Source of the DNA: GAS188 sp963713805
GTDB lineage: Bacteria > Pseudomonadota > Alphaproteobacteria > Rhizobiales > Beijerinckiaceae
Assembly: GCA_963713805.1 (NCBI GenBank)
Contig: CAVQNF010000012.1
Coordinates: forward strand, 153,970-217,969
Length of the DNA: 64,000 nucleotides
Direction: 5' to 3'
Below the pieces are notes generated by a model. That model ran no database searches, was not told where the DNA came from, and worked only from the letters and a program-made list of their open reading frames with translations. The translations under genes were made by a program, and so were the position numbers. Shown here one piece after another: positions 28,198 through 38,948 of this stretch (position 1 is the first letter of the stretch; each line of letters begins with the position of its first letter).

Positions 28198-29058
28198 TCA
28201 GGCACCGTGGCTGCGCGAATAGCCGCTTGCCGGCGGCGAATGCCAGCCCTCGAGGGCGTCTCCACGCGGGCGAAAGATCTCGACCTTCAACGGATGGCAT
28301 CTCGCGGCGTCGCTCGAATGACCCGTGCCGCAATCACCGCCCGGGCAGGTGGAAAGCGCGGCGAGGAGATCGATCTCGGCGAAGAACTCGATGAAGTCTC
28401 CGGGCCTCACCGGACTTGCCTTCATGAAATACCGGTGCGTATCGGAAGCGTAGCCCGTGCACATGAACACGTTGAGCACATCGTGAACGTGCCGCTCGGC
28501 CTCGACCAATCCGATCTTCTGCTCGGCCGCCAGCGCTCTCGTCAAATTCGAATGACAGCAGTGGTGATATTCGGTGCCGCTGAGCATCAGGTTGGTGTAG
28601 GGGTCGCAGCGCGTCCCGATCACGTCGTGCACGCCGGCGCCGTCCGCATCCCAGCCGTACCAGTCGAGCGTGTCGTGAGTGATGGTCGCCATCGGACGCA
28701 GGTAAGGCATCGTGCTCCAGAGCCGATCGCCCGTGCTCACATGCGTCGCGTGGATGGCGCGCGTCTTGCCGCTGAAGAATCGCTCCGCGAGATCATGCGC
28801 GTTCCAGAGGTTGAGGTCGCCGACCTGCGGCCCCTCGACGCTGACGATGCGGAAGATATGGCCTGCCGGCACGCGGAAGCATCGGGCATCCCTCGGCGGC
28901 ACGATCACCTCGGAGATTTTAGACATTCCGGATCGCAGCTTGCGATAGAACCCGGCGTCATAGGTCGGGAAGCGATCGCCCGTGTAGACCGTGACCGGGG
29001 TGGCGGCACGACGCGCGGCGGCATCCGGCGGCGGTGGCGTCTCGGCTGGGGGCCTCAT
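28198..29058 (-). CDS. DUF1989 / urea-carboxylase-associated family protein
   Basis: 286 residues. DUF1989 features are visible: EVIVPPRDARCFRVPAGHIF, the VEGPQVGDLNLWNAHD block, FFSGKTRAIHATHVSTGDRL and the metal-ligand-like Cys/His cluster GTEYHHCCHSNL. Relatives accompany urea carboxylase/allophanate (guanidine-linked) operons, but none of those partner genes is next to it here. I start at ATG 29058, which has an AAGGA ribosome site 10 bases upstream; the longer frame to 29241 has no family similarity. It lies alone between the toxin-antitoxin pair and the Wadjet locus. Its reaction is not established. Confidence 0.8.
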   Translation of the reverse strand: MRPPAETPPPPDAAARRAATPVTVYTGDRFPTYDAGFYRKLRSGMSKISEVIVPPRDARCFRVPAGHIFRIVSVEGPQVGDLNLWNAHDLAERFFSGKTRAIHATHVSTGDRLWSTMPYLRPMATITHDTLDWYGWDADGAGVHDVIGTRCDPYTNLMLSGTEYHHCCHSNLTRALAAEQKIGLVEAERHVHDVLNVFMCTGYASDTHRYFMKASPVRPGDFIEFFAEIDLLAALSTCPGGDCGTGHSSDAARCHPLKVEIFRPRGDALEGWHSPPASGYSRSHGA

Positions 29059-29312
29059 GGCGATGTTCCTTTCGTCTTCTGGAGAGACCGGCGGTATCTC
29101 TACACGCTTCCACATTCCGAGCGAGGCTTTCGATGGCCAGCAAGGCGGTGCATGCGATCTCACCCGAAGATTGCGATGGCAAGCCGGACGGCCTCGTGGG
29201 CAGTTGCATGCGTTGGCCGCGGGATTTTGCGTCTGTCCCATCGAGCGGTCGCCGGCGACCGAGGAGAACCTCTATCGTGGGAAGCTTCGCTCTCGAGCGC
29301 AGGGGAGGGTGG

Positions 29313-30602
29313 TTACCCACCCGGCACTCGCGAGGCCAGATCCGGCATCAGCGAGGCGGCGACGCCTTCCTCCGCGATGCCCAGTCGATGCGCTCGCATT
29401 GCCGATGTCAGCGCCGCGTCCCATGAGGCCGTCACTTCCCGACCCTTCAAGAGATGCCCCAAAGGCCGGGTTGCGGATAGGGCAGCCAAATAGTCGCTCG
29501 CGCCGAATCGCCAAGGCCGCGCCCCATGGGCTTGCATGACATGATTGCCGATGCTCAGGCCCGGCCAATCGAAATCCCCATGATAACTCAGATGCGCGCC
29601 AGCCCGTGCCAACTGGGTGAGCAACCTCCCCTGCGCGGCGGCCGGCATGCCATCGGTGCAGACCAGCGGGGCACAGTTTGGGCCAAGCTGATCGGCGGCG
29701 ATGGCGAGGAGATTGGGGTTCTCGCAGACATACACCACTTGCCCGTCCACCGCCCATTCGGGCGGCGCCCGCAGCAGGCGGCGTAGCGACACATAGGCCG
29801 GCTCGCCCGCGGGCGCATAGCGCTCGGGCGAGCGAACGGGAAGGTTCAGGAACATGGCCGGTCGCGCCAGCTCATTGACGAGCACGCCGGCCCGCGCCCA
29901 GACGTCACGTGCCTTTTCGCCGCGGATCTCCGGCTCGAGTTTGTCCTCGTCCGCGCCATGCGCCCCCTCGCCATTGGCTTCCGGGAGCCCGTCCGCGACG
30001 AGGTTGCGCCAGACCGCGAGCACGAGCGTCGCCGCCGGCTTGTTGGCGTCGAGCCCATGGGCATCTCCGAGCACCTGCGCCGCGAGCTGCGCCCGGGTCA
30101 CGCCATTCGCGGGCAGACGGCCGAGCACGGCTTGCGCGCGCCGCCGCAGGTCCGTCGCCGCCGCGGCGTCCTGGCTCGACAGCCGCTTGAGCAAGCCGAC
30201 GCCGGCGGGCCGCTGGAGGAACGCCGCCAGGCCCGGATGGCCGCAGCCATCGACCACCTCCTTCCACTGGGTCCGCGAGCGGGAGCGTGCCGAAGCGAGA
30301 TGAGTGATCGGGCCCTCCAGTCGCTCCAACGCCTCGCGCAGCGAGCCCGCGATGCCCGCTTGCCGCAAGGCGGCATCGATGGCGCCGACATCCACCGTCA
30401 TGGAACCGGCAAAGCGTTGCGGACGCCCCTGCAGCGCGGCCAGCGCGGCATGTTCTTGCGCAGTGAGCTTGTCGATGCGAAATGTGTCGATGCCGCCGTC
30501 GAGGGCGGCACGCTCGTAGCGCCGGCGCAGGCGCTGGCGCAGCGCCATGAGCGCATCGGCGCCGAGCAGGCGCCTCAGGCGATCTTCGGCCGAGGCGCTC
30601 AT
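29313..30602 (-). CDS. jetD: Wadjet JetD (TIGR02679/DUF2399 Toprim nuclease)
   Basis: JetD is the nuclease subunit of Wadjet, cutting plasmid DNA once the JetABC SMC-like complex has extruded it. The 429-residue product has an N-terminal DUF3323-like part (MSASAEDRLRRLLGADALMA) and a C-terminal DUF2399 Toprim domain. The Toprim acidic residues are visible in VVYVCENPNLLAI (Glu) and YHGDFDWPGLSI (Asp-x-Asp). It is the last gene of jetA-B-C-D, 27 bases after jetC, and is uninterrupted. The TIGR02677-02680 composition matches the type III Wadjet layout. Anti-plasmid activity is inferred from the family, not tested here. Confidence 0.88.
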   Translation of the reverse strand: MSASAEDRLRRLLGADALMALRQRLRRRYERAALDGGIDTFRIDKLTAQEHAALAALQGRPQRFAGSMTVDVGAIDAALRQAGIAGSLREALERLEGPITHLASARSRSRTQWKEVVDGCGHPGLAAFLQRPAGVGLLKRLSSQDAAAATDLRRRAQAVLGRLPANGVTRAQLAAQVLGDAHGLDANKPAATLVLAVWRNLVADGLPEANGEGAHGADEDKLEPEIRGEKARDVWARAGVLVNELARPAMFLNLPVRSPERYAPAGEPAYVSLRRLLRAPPEWAVDGQVVYVCENPNLLAIAADQLGPNCAPLVCTDGMPAAAQGRLLTQLARAGAHLSYHGDFDWPGLSIGNHVMQAHGARPWRFGASDYLAALSATRPLGHLLKGREVTASWDAALTSAMRAHRLGIAEEGVAASLMPDLASRVPGG

Positions 30603-30629
30603 GCTCTCAACGAGGGCCAGACTTCGGGA

Positions 30630-33600
30630 TCATGCTCGAGGGAAGCGGCGATCGGGGTCGTCCTCGGGGGTCCGCGCGCGACCGTCCCAGGTCCAGCGCG
30701 AAACGAACACGGCATCGATGCCTTCACGCCGCTGCAATTGACAGATGGAAACGCCGGGCAGCTCCGCATAGCACCCCCATTCGCGCTCGCTGGTGATGAC
30801 GAAATCGAGGTCGAACTCGCGGATGAGCGCCATGCAGTGGGCGCGCGCGGAATTGTCGATGCCGGCGAAGGCTTCGTCGAGCAGCACCAGCCGCGGGGAG
30901 TGCGCGTAGCCGCTCTGGCTGTAGAAGCTCGCCACGGCCGCGAACAAGGGAACCGTGAGGCCGAGCGCGCGCTCGCCGCTCGAAGCGGGGCCGGAGAGCT
31001 TGCGCCATTGGCCGTCTTGCCAGCGTTGCACGCGGAACTCGTGCCAGCGGCGATAGTCGAGCGCGCGGGCCAGTTGATCGAGCAGGCTGATGCCGCCGTC
31101 CCGGCCGGGACTTGCATCGGCGCGCTCGCGTTCCGCGGCGATGCGCTGCTGCAGCATGGTGCCGACCACGCGACGATCCTCGAGGGACCACAAGTCACGG
31201 TCGGTGTTGAGCAGACGCTTGCGCGCTGCCTCGAGCCCGACCGGCGCACCTTCGGCGCCTTCGGCCAACGCCAGCCATTGCAAGCGAAAGCGCACGCCGG
31301 TCGAGGTGGGGCGCCGATGCAGCTCCTTGTTGATGGCCTCGACCTGCCGCTCGGCCCCCTGCAACAGCTTCTGCACCTCGGCGGCAATCTCGGCCTGCAG
31401 ATGGTTCTCGAGGATCTCGCGCTCGCTCGCGGTGAGCAGCTCGCGTCGCTGCGCGATCTCGTCGGCAAGGCGCAGCGCGAGAAGGTCGGGCCGTTCCGGC
31501 CGGTTCTGGTAGATGATGTGCACGATGAACCCGAAATCGCTCGGCTCGGCCTGCGCCTGCTGGCCGAGCGCGGTGAGCGCGCTCTGCAGCTCGGTGAAGC
31601 CTTCGGCGATCTGCCGCTGCACGCGAGCCCAGGCTTCATCATCGTCCTTGACACTGGCGAGCGCCTGCTCGGCCCGGCGCGCCAGCGTCAGCGCCGGATC
31701 GATGGTCCATGGCGCGCCCAAGGCGGGGAGCTCGATCCGCGGGAGCGCGGCGGAGAGCAGTCCGGTCGCGGCGAAGTCCCGCAGCTTCGCGACGGCTTGC
31801 GCACGGACCTCGGCGCGCTCCTGCAAGACGGCTTCGGCCGTGCCTGTCTCCGTGGCGGCGACGGCGCGCGCTTCGCCCGTCTTGCGCCGTGCTTCTTCCG
31901 CTTCCTTGAGGACGTGTTCGGTGGTCCGGAGGCCGGCTTGCGCCTCGGCGATCCGCTTCTGCAACGCCTCGACCTTGGCACCGACGGTGTCGCGCAGCAC
32001 CTCGAGCCGGGCGCGGGCTTCCTCCGCCTCGATGCGGCAAGTGGCGAGGCGCGCCTCGGCTTGGTGCCGATCGTCGCGCGCTTCCGCCTCGCGGGCTCGC
32101 TGGCGCGCGAGTTCCGGCAGTGCCGCGCGCAGGTCGTGCGCGGCCTGGACGAGCAGATGCTGGGCGTGACTGAACCGGTCGAGCGCGGCTTCGAGAGGCG
32201 CCAGGGCATCCGCGCCCTCGGGTAAACGCAAATCGGTGGCGGTGTCGGCGAGAGCTTGACGTGCCGCCTGTAGCGCCGCCTCGGCGCGGCGATGCAGGGT
32301 ATCGGCCTGCGTCAGCCGCTCGCGCGCAATCTCGACCTCGCGGGCGGTCGCGCCCGACGCGAGATGCGCGGCGCGCAGGTCGTCATCCGCTTGGTGCTTC
32401 GTGCCACTCCTTGACGGCCTGCCGCGTGTCGTTCTCCTGCCGTGCGACCAAGGCTTCGAGCTCGGCGTTCTCGTCGCGGAGCTGCTTCAGGCGCTCGGCG
32501 ATCTCCGCCAGCCGTCGGGCACGGGCCGCGGCCCGCGCCGCAAAGCCGATATGGGCGGCGGCCGGTTTCGTCCACGCGCCTGCCAACGCGCCGAGGCGGA
32601 AGCGGCCGTCGGGCGCTATCCAGGCCTCGAGCGCCTCCCTGTCGGCGTCGCCGCAGGCAATGCCCTCGAGCACCTGCGCGACAACCTCCGGCGGCACGCC
32701 GGAAGCGGCACTCGCCGGCGGGCTCGAGCCAATCGGCGAGCGAGCCGCCCTGCAAGGGGCGCGGCCGTGCCTCAGTGTCGTGCAGCGGCGTGCCGCCCTC
32801 GCCTGTCCGCAGGCGCCCATCGGTCGCGACCCAGGCATCCAGCAGGCCGGCGGCCTCCAGCGCCGCTTCGAGGCCGGCGCGCCCCGCCGCGTTCACGTGC
32901 TCGCGATACTCGACCAACTGCCATAACGGCGCGCCGGCACGGCCTTGCCGAGCCTGGGGGTCACGCTGATAGGGTGCGGGCGGCGCGGCATCCTCGCCGG
33001 CTTCGAGCTTGCCGCGTTCGTCATCGAGCTGCTGGCGTTCCTCCTCGAGCATGCGCTGCCGGCGCCCGAGCTCGGCCCGGCGTTCCGCCAAGCGCTGGCT
33101 CGCCTCCTGCTGGGCCGCCAGAAGGGCCATCCGCGCCGGGTTGTCGCCGTCCAGCCGAGCGATCCAATCGACGAGGGCCGCGAGCGGCGCATCGGCATCA
33201 ACCGCCAATTGCCGCAATTGCGCAAAGTGGCGCTCCCAGGCTCGCAACAGCGCCTGGCCATGCCGCTCCACGGCGGCATCAGCTTCAATGCGCCGTTCGG
33301 CCGCCAGGCGGGCCTCCTCCTGCCTGTCGCCGAAAGCGCGCAGCTCCTGAACATGCAGCAGCCCGGCCGCCACCACCTCCTCGTGGCGTCGGCGCAGCAA
33401 AGCGATGTGCTCGCGCCGCGCGGTGACGAGCGCCCGCAGGGCTTGACGGGCGGCGTCGAAGGCGCGTGGCTCGAGTGCCGCGAGCTCGGCGTCCCCGGGC
33501 GCGGCGAGCGGGTTTATCGCATAAGTGCTCGCCATCCCCACGGTCTGGGCAAGGTCGGCGGCGTCGCGGCGGGCTTCCGCCAAGACGCATCTTCGGCTTG

Positions 33601-34807
33601 CGCGACCCGGAAGGCGCGCTGCCCCGTGTCCTCGACTTCCCGCGCGAGCCGCCGAGAGGCAAGGTCAAGCGATTCTCGGGCCGCGACCATGGCGGTTTGG
33701 CGTGCGGTCGCTTCCTTGTCGGCCGTGTCAAGGCGATTCGCATCCTGCATCGCCGGATCGGAGCGCAAGGTATCGAGTCCGGCTCGCTGCCGGTGGAGCT
33801 CCAGCTCGGTCCGCTCATGCGCGGCACGCGCCAGTTCTTCGCGCTCCTCGGCCGTGCGCAACGCGGCTCGCATGTCGTGAAGCGAGCGGCTGGCATTGTC
33901 GAACTCGGTCTGCGCCTGACGCAGCACGCGCGCCTGGCGCCGGCTCTGAGTGCCGGTGTAGGCACGATAACGATGGTTGAAATGATCGACGGCCTTGGCC
34001 AGCGCCTCGTATTCGTCGAGCTGTCGGCGATCCTCCTCGAGCTGGCCGAGCGCCTCGGCGACGTCGCCCAAAAGGTCGGATGCGAGTGGCGGCAGCGCCT
34101 CGGTCAGCGCGTGCGAAAGGCTCGCTTCGTCGGGCTTCTTCGAGAGCTGCGGCTGGCGAAGCTGAATCAGCGTATCCATCAGCGCGGCGTATCTGGTCGC
34201 GCCCAGGCGAAACAGGCGTTCGTCGACCGCGCGGCGGTAGGCGGCGGCGGTGTCGAACACTTGGCCGCGGCCCTCGATCGCGTCGCGCAAACGCTCCTTC
34301 GTCAGCACAATGCGCTGCGCGCTGGTGAGCCAAAGATCCTGGCCGATGCGCGGGCCTGCGTCTCGGCCCTCGAGCACGAAGAACCAGCTTTCGACGTTGG
34401 GCCGCGCCGCCGCGGCCGAAAGCCCGGCGCCGAGCGTGAGGTAGTGCGTCGTTCCGTCCTCGGCCTGCCGGCCGAGCTCGATCCAGGCGTAACCGATGCG
34501 CCGATCATAGCTGCCGAGCAGCAAATTCCAGGCCATCCTCTTGCCGGCATCGCCGTCGGGCTCGATGCGCGAGGGCTTGAGCTGAGCATCGAACAGGAAG
34601 GGCAGGGTGAGCGAGAGCACCTTGGACTTGCCGGTGCCGTTGTTGCCGCGCAGCAGGAGATGGCCGTCGCGAAACCAGAACTCCTCGCTGTCGTAATGGA
34701 AGAGCTCGACCAGCCCCAGCCGCAGCGGCTGCCAGCGCGAAAGTGTCGGCGTCGGCAGCACGGCTCGGGCCGGCGTCGCGGCCAGAATTCTCGATCGTCT
34801 CGTTCAT
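30630..34807 (-). CDS. jetC: Wadjet JetC (TIGR02680, SMC-like ATPase; frameshifted)
   Basis: JetC is the large SMC-like motor of the Wadjet complex. The restored product is about 1390 residues, normal for TIGR02680. Walker A is RGNNGTGKSKVL near residue 53, long coiled coils fill the middle, the ABC signature is SSGERALG and Walker B is RLVLLDEAFAGID near the C-terminus. The start ATG (34807) overlaps the jetB stop (ATGA). Frame breaks near 34765, 33600, 32705 and 32400 split it into pieces. At 32705 one extra G in a GGC context can be removed to join DWLEPA to SAASGVPPEVV. The two ATPase halves lie in the first and last pieces, so the breaks must be errors if the protein functions. Confidence 0.85.
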
Positions 34808-36058
34808 CTTGGGTCGAACAGAGTGAGCGCGGGTGCCGGGCGGCGGATCTCGGCATCGCCGAGTGCGAAGCGCGCGAGCGCTGGGAGCGGCCGGATGGTG
34901 TCACCGTCCCGCGCGATCAATTGCAACTGCTCGAGGCGATTGAGCGCGATGGCGGCGAGCTCGCGCTCGGAGCCGGGCTCGCGAGCCGATCTGCGCCAGT
35001 AGCGGCCATAATGCTCTCTCGAATCATGCAGGAATCTGGCGATGTCGTCGTCACGCGGCGCCAGGTCTGCCTCCCGCCCTTCTTGCTCGGGCGTCGTTTG
35101 CCGGCATCGATAGCGGCTCGCGAGATGCTCGGCCACCAGGAGCGTCGCATGCGCCTCGGTACCTTCGGCGGGCATGGCGACATCGGTCAGCGCGCCGCCA
35201 TCGTCGATCAGCGCCAATCCTTCGGCCCGCTGTTCATGGCGTCATCCCGGTAGCCTCGCCCAAGCGGGCGGCCAATGCGCCCCGCTGGTTGACGAAATAG
35301 GCGCGGGCGTCGCTTTCGAGCGCATCGGCATAAACCACGGGGTCGTCGAGCAGGCGTCGCGCGATCTGGTGGCGCAACGCCGTGCGGCGTCCTTCGTCGC
35401 TGTCGGAGACATGCTCGTCGACGATGGCGTGCAGGCGCGCGTCGAGCGTCACCGGCGCGTCCTCGGGCGCAAAGGTCGAAGGGCCCCGCACGGTCGCCAG
35501 CATCCCGGCGAGCGCGCGACGCTGGACGTTATAAAGCGCGTCCGCGTCGTCGCCACTGTCGCGCACGAAGGCATCCTCGTTGCCGACGACGCGCTGCAGC
35601 ACGCCGAGCTCCAGCAACGTGCGGCAGACCGCGACCAGCTCGCGCCGCTCGTGCTGAGCGCCGAGGGTAAAGGAAAAGCCGTGCAAGGCGAGCGCGGGAT
35701 CCGCGGCGAGCGCCAGCAGCTTCTCGCCCAGCAGGCGCAGCGTGATTTGCGGATCTGATCGCTCGAGCACCGCGCAGGCCAGGCACCACGAGCACATATC
35801 GGCGCCGGTCGTAGCCGGGCAGGCCGCGCGTGGCATCGGCAAGATCGGCGGGCCGCTTATAAAGTCGGGCGCCGTCGCGCTCGACGTGAAGCACCCAGCC
35901 GGCCTCGCGCGCAAACCACGCCCGCAGCGCGTCGGCCTGGCGGCGCACCGCACCGAATTCATCATGCGTGGCGCTCATCAGCGGCGTCATCAGGAGAGCG
36001 CGGATGGCGCTCGTCAGCTCCTCGCGCTGATGGCGCTGCTGCTGCTGGCTGATGCCAT
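34804..36058 (-). CDS. jetB: Wadjet JetB (TIGR02678/DUF2398; frameshifted)
   Basis: JetB is a winged-helix kleisin-associated (KITE-like) subunit of the SMC-type Wadjet complex. The product starts near 36058, where a frame reading QQQQRHQREELTSAIRALLM leads into TPLMSATHDEFGAVRRQADA and the hallmark WFAREAGWVLHVERD with ARLYKRP. The central segment LLGEKLLALAADPALALHGF and the C-terminal EHYGRYWRRSAREPGSE follow. Frame breaks near 36050, 35770 and 35230 separate these blocks. The start is uncertain because a frame shift seems to lie just after it. It follows jetA (stop at 36078) closely and overlaps jetC at its end. Confidence 0.75.
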
Positions 36059-36077
36059 GGGCGTCGTGAGGACGCCT

Positions 36078-37592
36078 TCATCGCGTATCCGCGGGCGTAA
36101 TGGTGATGAGGTGATCGCGTCCGCCGAATACGCCGTGCTCGGTGGCGATCTCGGCGTGCGTTCCGGCACCGAGCGGCTCGAGGAACACATGCAGCAGGCC
36201 GTCCCCGGTGTGCCGTTGCATGGGTGCGTCCGGTCCATTCTGTTCGGTAAGAGCTCTCGCCAAGCAGTCCCAGAAAGAGACCGAAGGCATGGAGGTCGAG
36301 AGCGCCGAAATCCGATAAGCGCAGGGACCGGCCGGTCGCGAGCCGGGCACGCGCCGCTTCGATCTGCCGCGTCTGCTCGCCGAACCGCAGGGCGAGCGCG
36401 GCCCGCTCTCGCTGCGATCCCTGACCCTGGCCGGCGGGCCGCGCCGCGTCGCCTCGCCATATTCGCGCAAGCGTGGATGGATCACGAGCGGTGGAGCATC
36501 GGCCCAGCGGGTGCTCGCCGGCAGGTCTTCGCCGACGGCTGGCGTTGAGCGAAAAATGCCGCGCCGGATTGAGCGCGAAGGCGGCGCGGGCCAATCGGTG
36601 CGCCTCCTTGTCATCCGCGCAGGCGCCGAACCAGCCGGCGAGCACCCGGAAGTCGGCCGAACGATCGCTGCGGCCGCTGCGCCGCTCGTTCAGCATGGCG
36701 ATTGCGTTCAGCAATTGCGGGATGGCCGAACGCGCGCGCGCTCGCAACAGCTCCGCCTGCGGTGGCTCGTGCCCGCTGGCTGAGAAACCAGCCGCGCAAG
36801 CCCTTCCAGCGCTCGCGCCAGGCCTGCCAGCGCCGGGTGCGCATGTCGACCTGGTCTCTGCATGTCGCCTGGTGCTGCGTCCTGCGCTTCCCGCGCGGCC
36901 ACCCGATGCAACAAATCGTCGATATTTGGCGCCAGGCCATGGATGTGCCGCGCGATCGTGTCGGAGCGACGCACGAGATCGCCCATGAAACGCTCGAGAT
37001 AGTCGATCAGGCGACGCTTGTAGGTCACCACGGCGATCGCCTCGGCCTGCTGCAACTCGATGCTGCGAGCGACGCCGGCCATGAAGGCCTGAGCGTTCTC
37101 GGCCAGGCTCTCGAACACGCGCACCAGATCGCGGAGCGTCTCATGGATTTTGGCCACGTCGATTTCACTTGCATCCGCCAGCGCCCGCAAGGCTTGCAGC
37201 CGGCTCGTGATGTCCTCGAGCGCTACCGTCTGCAGCTCGGCGCGGCGCAGCAGCGTCTGCATGAACACGGCGAGCGCGGTTTCCACCGCCTCACCGCCAG
37301 CCGACAGCCGGTAGAGGAAGCGTGCGCGATAGAAGTCGCTGAGGCTCGACACCCGTGCCGTGTCGGGTTGCGCCTCGAGATTGCCCCAGGCGGCAAGCTG
37401 CGTGAGCGCGGCGTTGATCTCCTCGATGCGAGGGGTTGCGTCCGGCCACGCGGCTTCGCTCAGCACCTCGTCGGGCCGCAACTGCAAGCGGTATTGCCGC
37501 TTGGCGGCGGCGAAGACATCCATGATGGCGCGATAGAACGAAGCCTTCTCCGCGCTGACATGGCGAAACAGCTCTCGCGAGTTTGCGTTCAT
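36078..37592 (-). CDS. jetA: Wadjet JetA (TIGR02677/DUF2397; frameshifted)
   Basis: JetA is the kleisin-like subunit that bridges the JetC ATPase heads. The ATG at 37592 (MNANSRELFRHVSAEKASFY) has an AAGGA site 6 bases upstream. The N-terminal 230 residues form the expected winged-helix/helical block (YRAIMDVFAAAKRQYRLQLR; LYRLSAGGEAVETALAVFMQ). The C-terminal end includes FGALDLHAFGLFLGLLGEAL and ends HLITITPADTR at 36078. Breaks lie near 36880, 36760, 36530 and 36270. It is the first gene of the Wadjet operon; no promoter is obvious in the 290-base gap upstream. Confidence 0.78.
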
Positions 37593-37881
37593 TATTGTCC
37601 TTGGCGGCGCATGCAAGTGGCTCGAACCGAGGAGGCGGAAGCGTCAGCAGGGTTTCCCGAAGTGCGCGCGCAACGACTGCCTCCGGCCAGGGTACCGATC
37701 GGTCGATCACACACGGCCGGAATGGTTAGCGCGGGGAAGGCCGTTGCGCAATCGAGGATGCGTCGGCAGGTGTGGATAGCGACGCCGTCCACGTCGCTTC
37801 TGCGGCCGGCCCTGATAAAAATTGTGGTGGCGAGGCCGGCGCCTGCGTGGCAGGAACGGGCGCAACGGAATAGGAGGCCCC

Positions 37882-38241
37882 ATGCTTGCCGGCAAGCCCA
37901 TCACGATCTACGGCATCAAGAATTGCGACACGATGAAGAAGGCGCGTGCCTGGCTGGACGGCCACGGCGTCCCTTATGCGTTTCACGACTACAAGACCCA
38001 AGGGATCGATCGCGCGCGGCTCGAGCTGTGGGCCGGTTCAGTCGGCTGGGAGACGCTGCTCAACCGCGCCGGCACGACCTTCCGCAAGCTGCCGGACACG
38101 CAGCGGGAAGGCCTCGGCGCCGCGAAGGCGATCGCGCTGATGCTCGAACAGCCCTCGATGATCAAGCGGCCGGTGCTCGATCTCGGCGGAAGGCTTCTCG
38201 TCGGCTTCAGGCCGGAGGCTTATGAGGCGGCGCTGCGCTGA
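37882..38241 (+). CDS. Spx/ArsC-family reductase-like protein (YffB type)
   Basis: 119 residues with a thioredoxin fold of the ArsC/Spx group. The N-terminal ITIYGIKNCDTMKKARAWLD places one Cys (NCDTMKK) at the ArsC active-site position. YKTQGIDRARLELWAG and TTFRKLPDTQR follow, and the C-terminal IKRPVLDLGGRLLVGF is typical. YffB/ArsC-like proteins are redox enzymes; arsenate reduction is not assured because the resolving-Cys arrangement is not that of classical ArsC. I use the ATG at 37882, which has an AGGAGG site; a longer frame lacks homology. It stands alone after the Wadjet operon, on the other strand. Confidence 0.85.
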   Translation: MLAGKPITIYGIKNCDTMKKARAWLDGHGVPYAFHDYKTQGIDRARLELWAGSVGWETLLNRAGTTFRKLPDTQREGLGAAKAIALMLEQPSMIKRPVLDLGGRLLVGFRPEAYEAALR

Positions 38242-38408
38242 GCCGGATAAGCTGTCATCGGCACCGCGAGCGTTTCTGACATCGCGGTCATCCATGTGGC
38301 CTCGCTGGGTCGGCGCCTCGCTTCGGTCGTTCCTCGGCCTGGCAAGGCGGCGAAAATGTAAGCCGCAGCTGACGGTCGGCAGATCCTAGTTATCATCCCG
38401 AACGCTTT

Positions 38409-38948
38409 CTATCGGAAAAACGGACCTCTGATCAACACCATCAGCACGACCGGACCCGCGGCGGTGTCCACCACGGCGTCGCCGCGAAATCCAGCCTTGC
38501 GATAGGCGCGTCGCGCCCGGTGATTGCCGGCGTCGGGATCGATAACGACGAGCGGTGCACCGGCGCCGATCAGTTCATCGGCGAGGAGCCGCAAGAACCG
38601 CGCGCCATGGCCCCGATCGATCATTCCCGGTTCACCGATGAAGGCATCGACCGCCATGGCGCCCGACGGCAGGTGAGCCAAATGCGGTTGCGGCCAGGCA
38701 TGGACCTCATAGGCCTGTGCATAGGCGAAGGGCGCCTCCTCGAACGAGACGATCCATTGCGCCATCGCGGCGGCGTCGAGATCCTCCTCGATGAGCGCGA
38801 ATTCCTCGTCGGGATCGCCCCACCAGCGCGTCACTTCGGGAGCGCGGAGCCAATTGGCGAGGAGCGGGAGATCGTCCCGCGCGAGCGGTCGGAACGAATA
38901 GGGTCGCGAGGTGAACGAACGACACGGCGCGACAAATCGTTGATTCAA
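38409..38948 (-). CDS. GNAT acetyltransferase, aminoglycoside 6'-N-acetyltransferase-like
   Basis: 179 residues of the Acetyltransf_8/AAC(6') group. Features are FRPLARDDLPLLANWLRAPE with WWGDPDEEFAL, the substrate-side AYAQAYEVHAWPQ and the acetyl-CoA loop DRGHGARFLRLLADELIG, followed by DAGNHRARRAYRKAGF. I choose the TTG at 38948 because a perfect AGGAGG lies 7 bases upstream and it gives the family length. The real substrate (aminoglycoside, siderophore or other amine) cannot be told from sequence. It is convergent with the ArsC-like gene and not in an operon. Confidence 0.75.
   Translation of the reverse strand: MNQRFVAPCRSFTSRPYSFRPLARDDLPLLANWLRAPEVTRWWGDPDEEFALIEEDLDAAAMAQWIVSFEEAPFAYAQAYEVHAWPQPHLAHLPSGAMAVDAFIGEPGMIDRGHGARFLRLLADELIGAGAPLVVIDPDAGNHRARRAYRKAGFRGDAVVDTAAGPVVLMVLIRGPFFR

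Noticed and set aside
29958..32225. Very long open frame on the plus strand (755 codons) across jetD and jetC
   Set aside because: Arg/Ala-rich shadow of GC-rich coding on the other strand, without any recognised domain; jetC and jetD have clear motifs.
30630..34807. jetC as three separate genes
   Set aside because: Walker A lies in the first piece and signature/Walker B in the last, the summed length equals TIGR02680, and the checked break is a single-base change.
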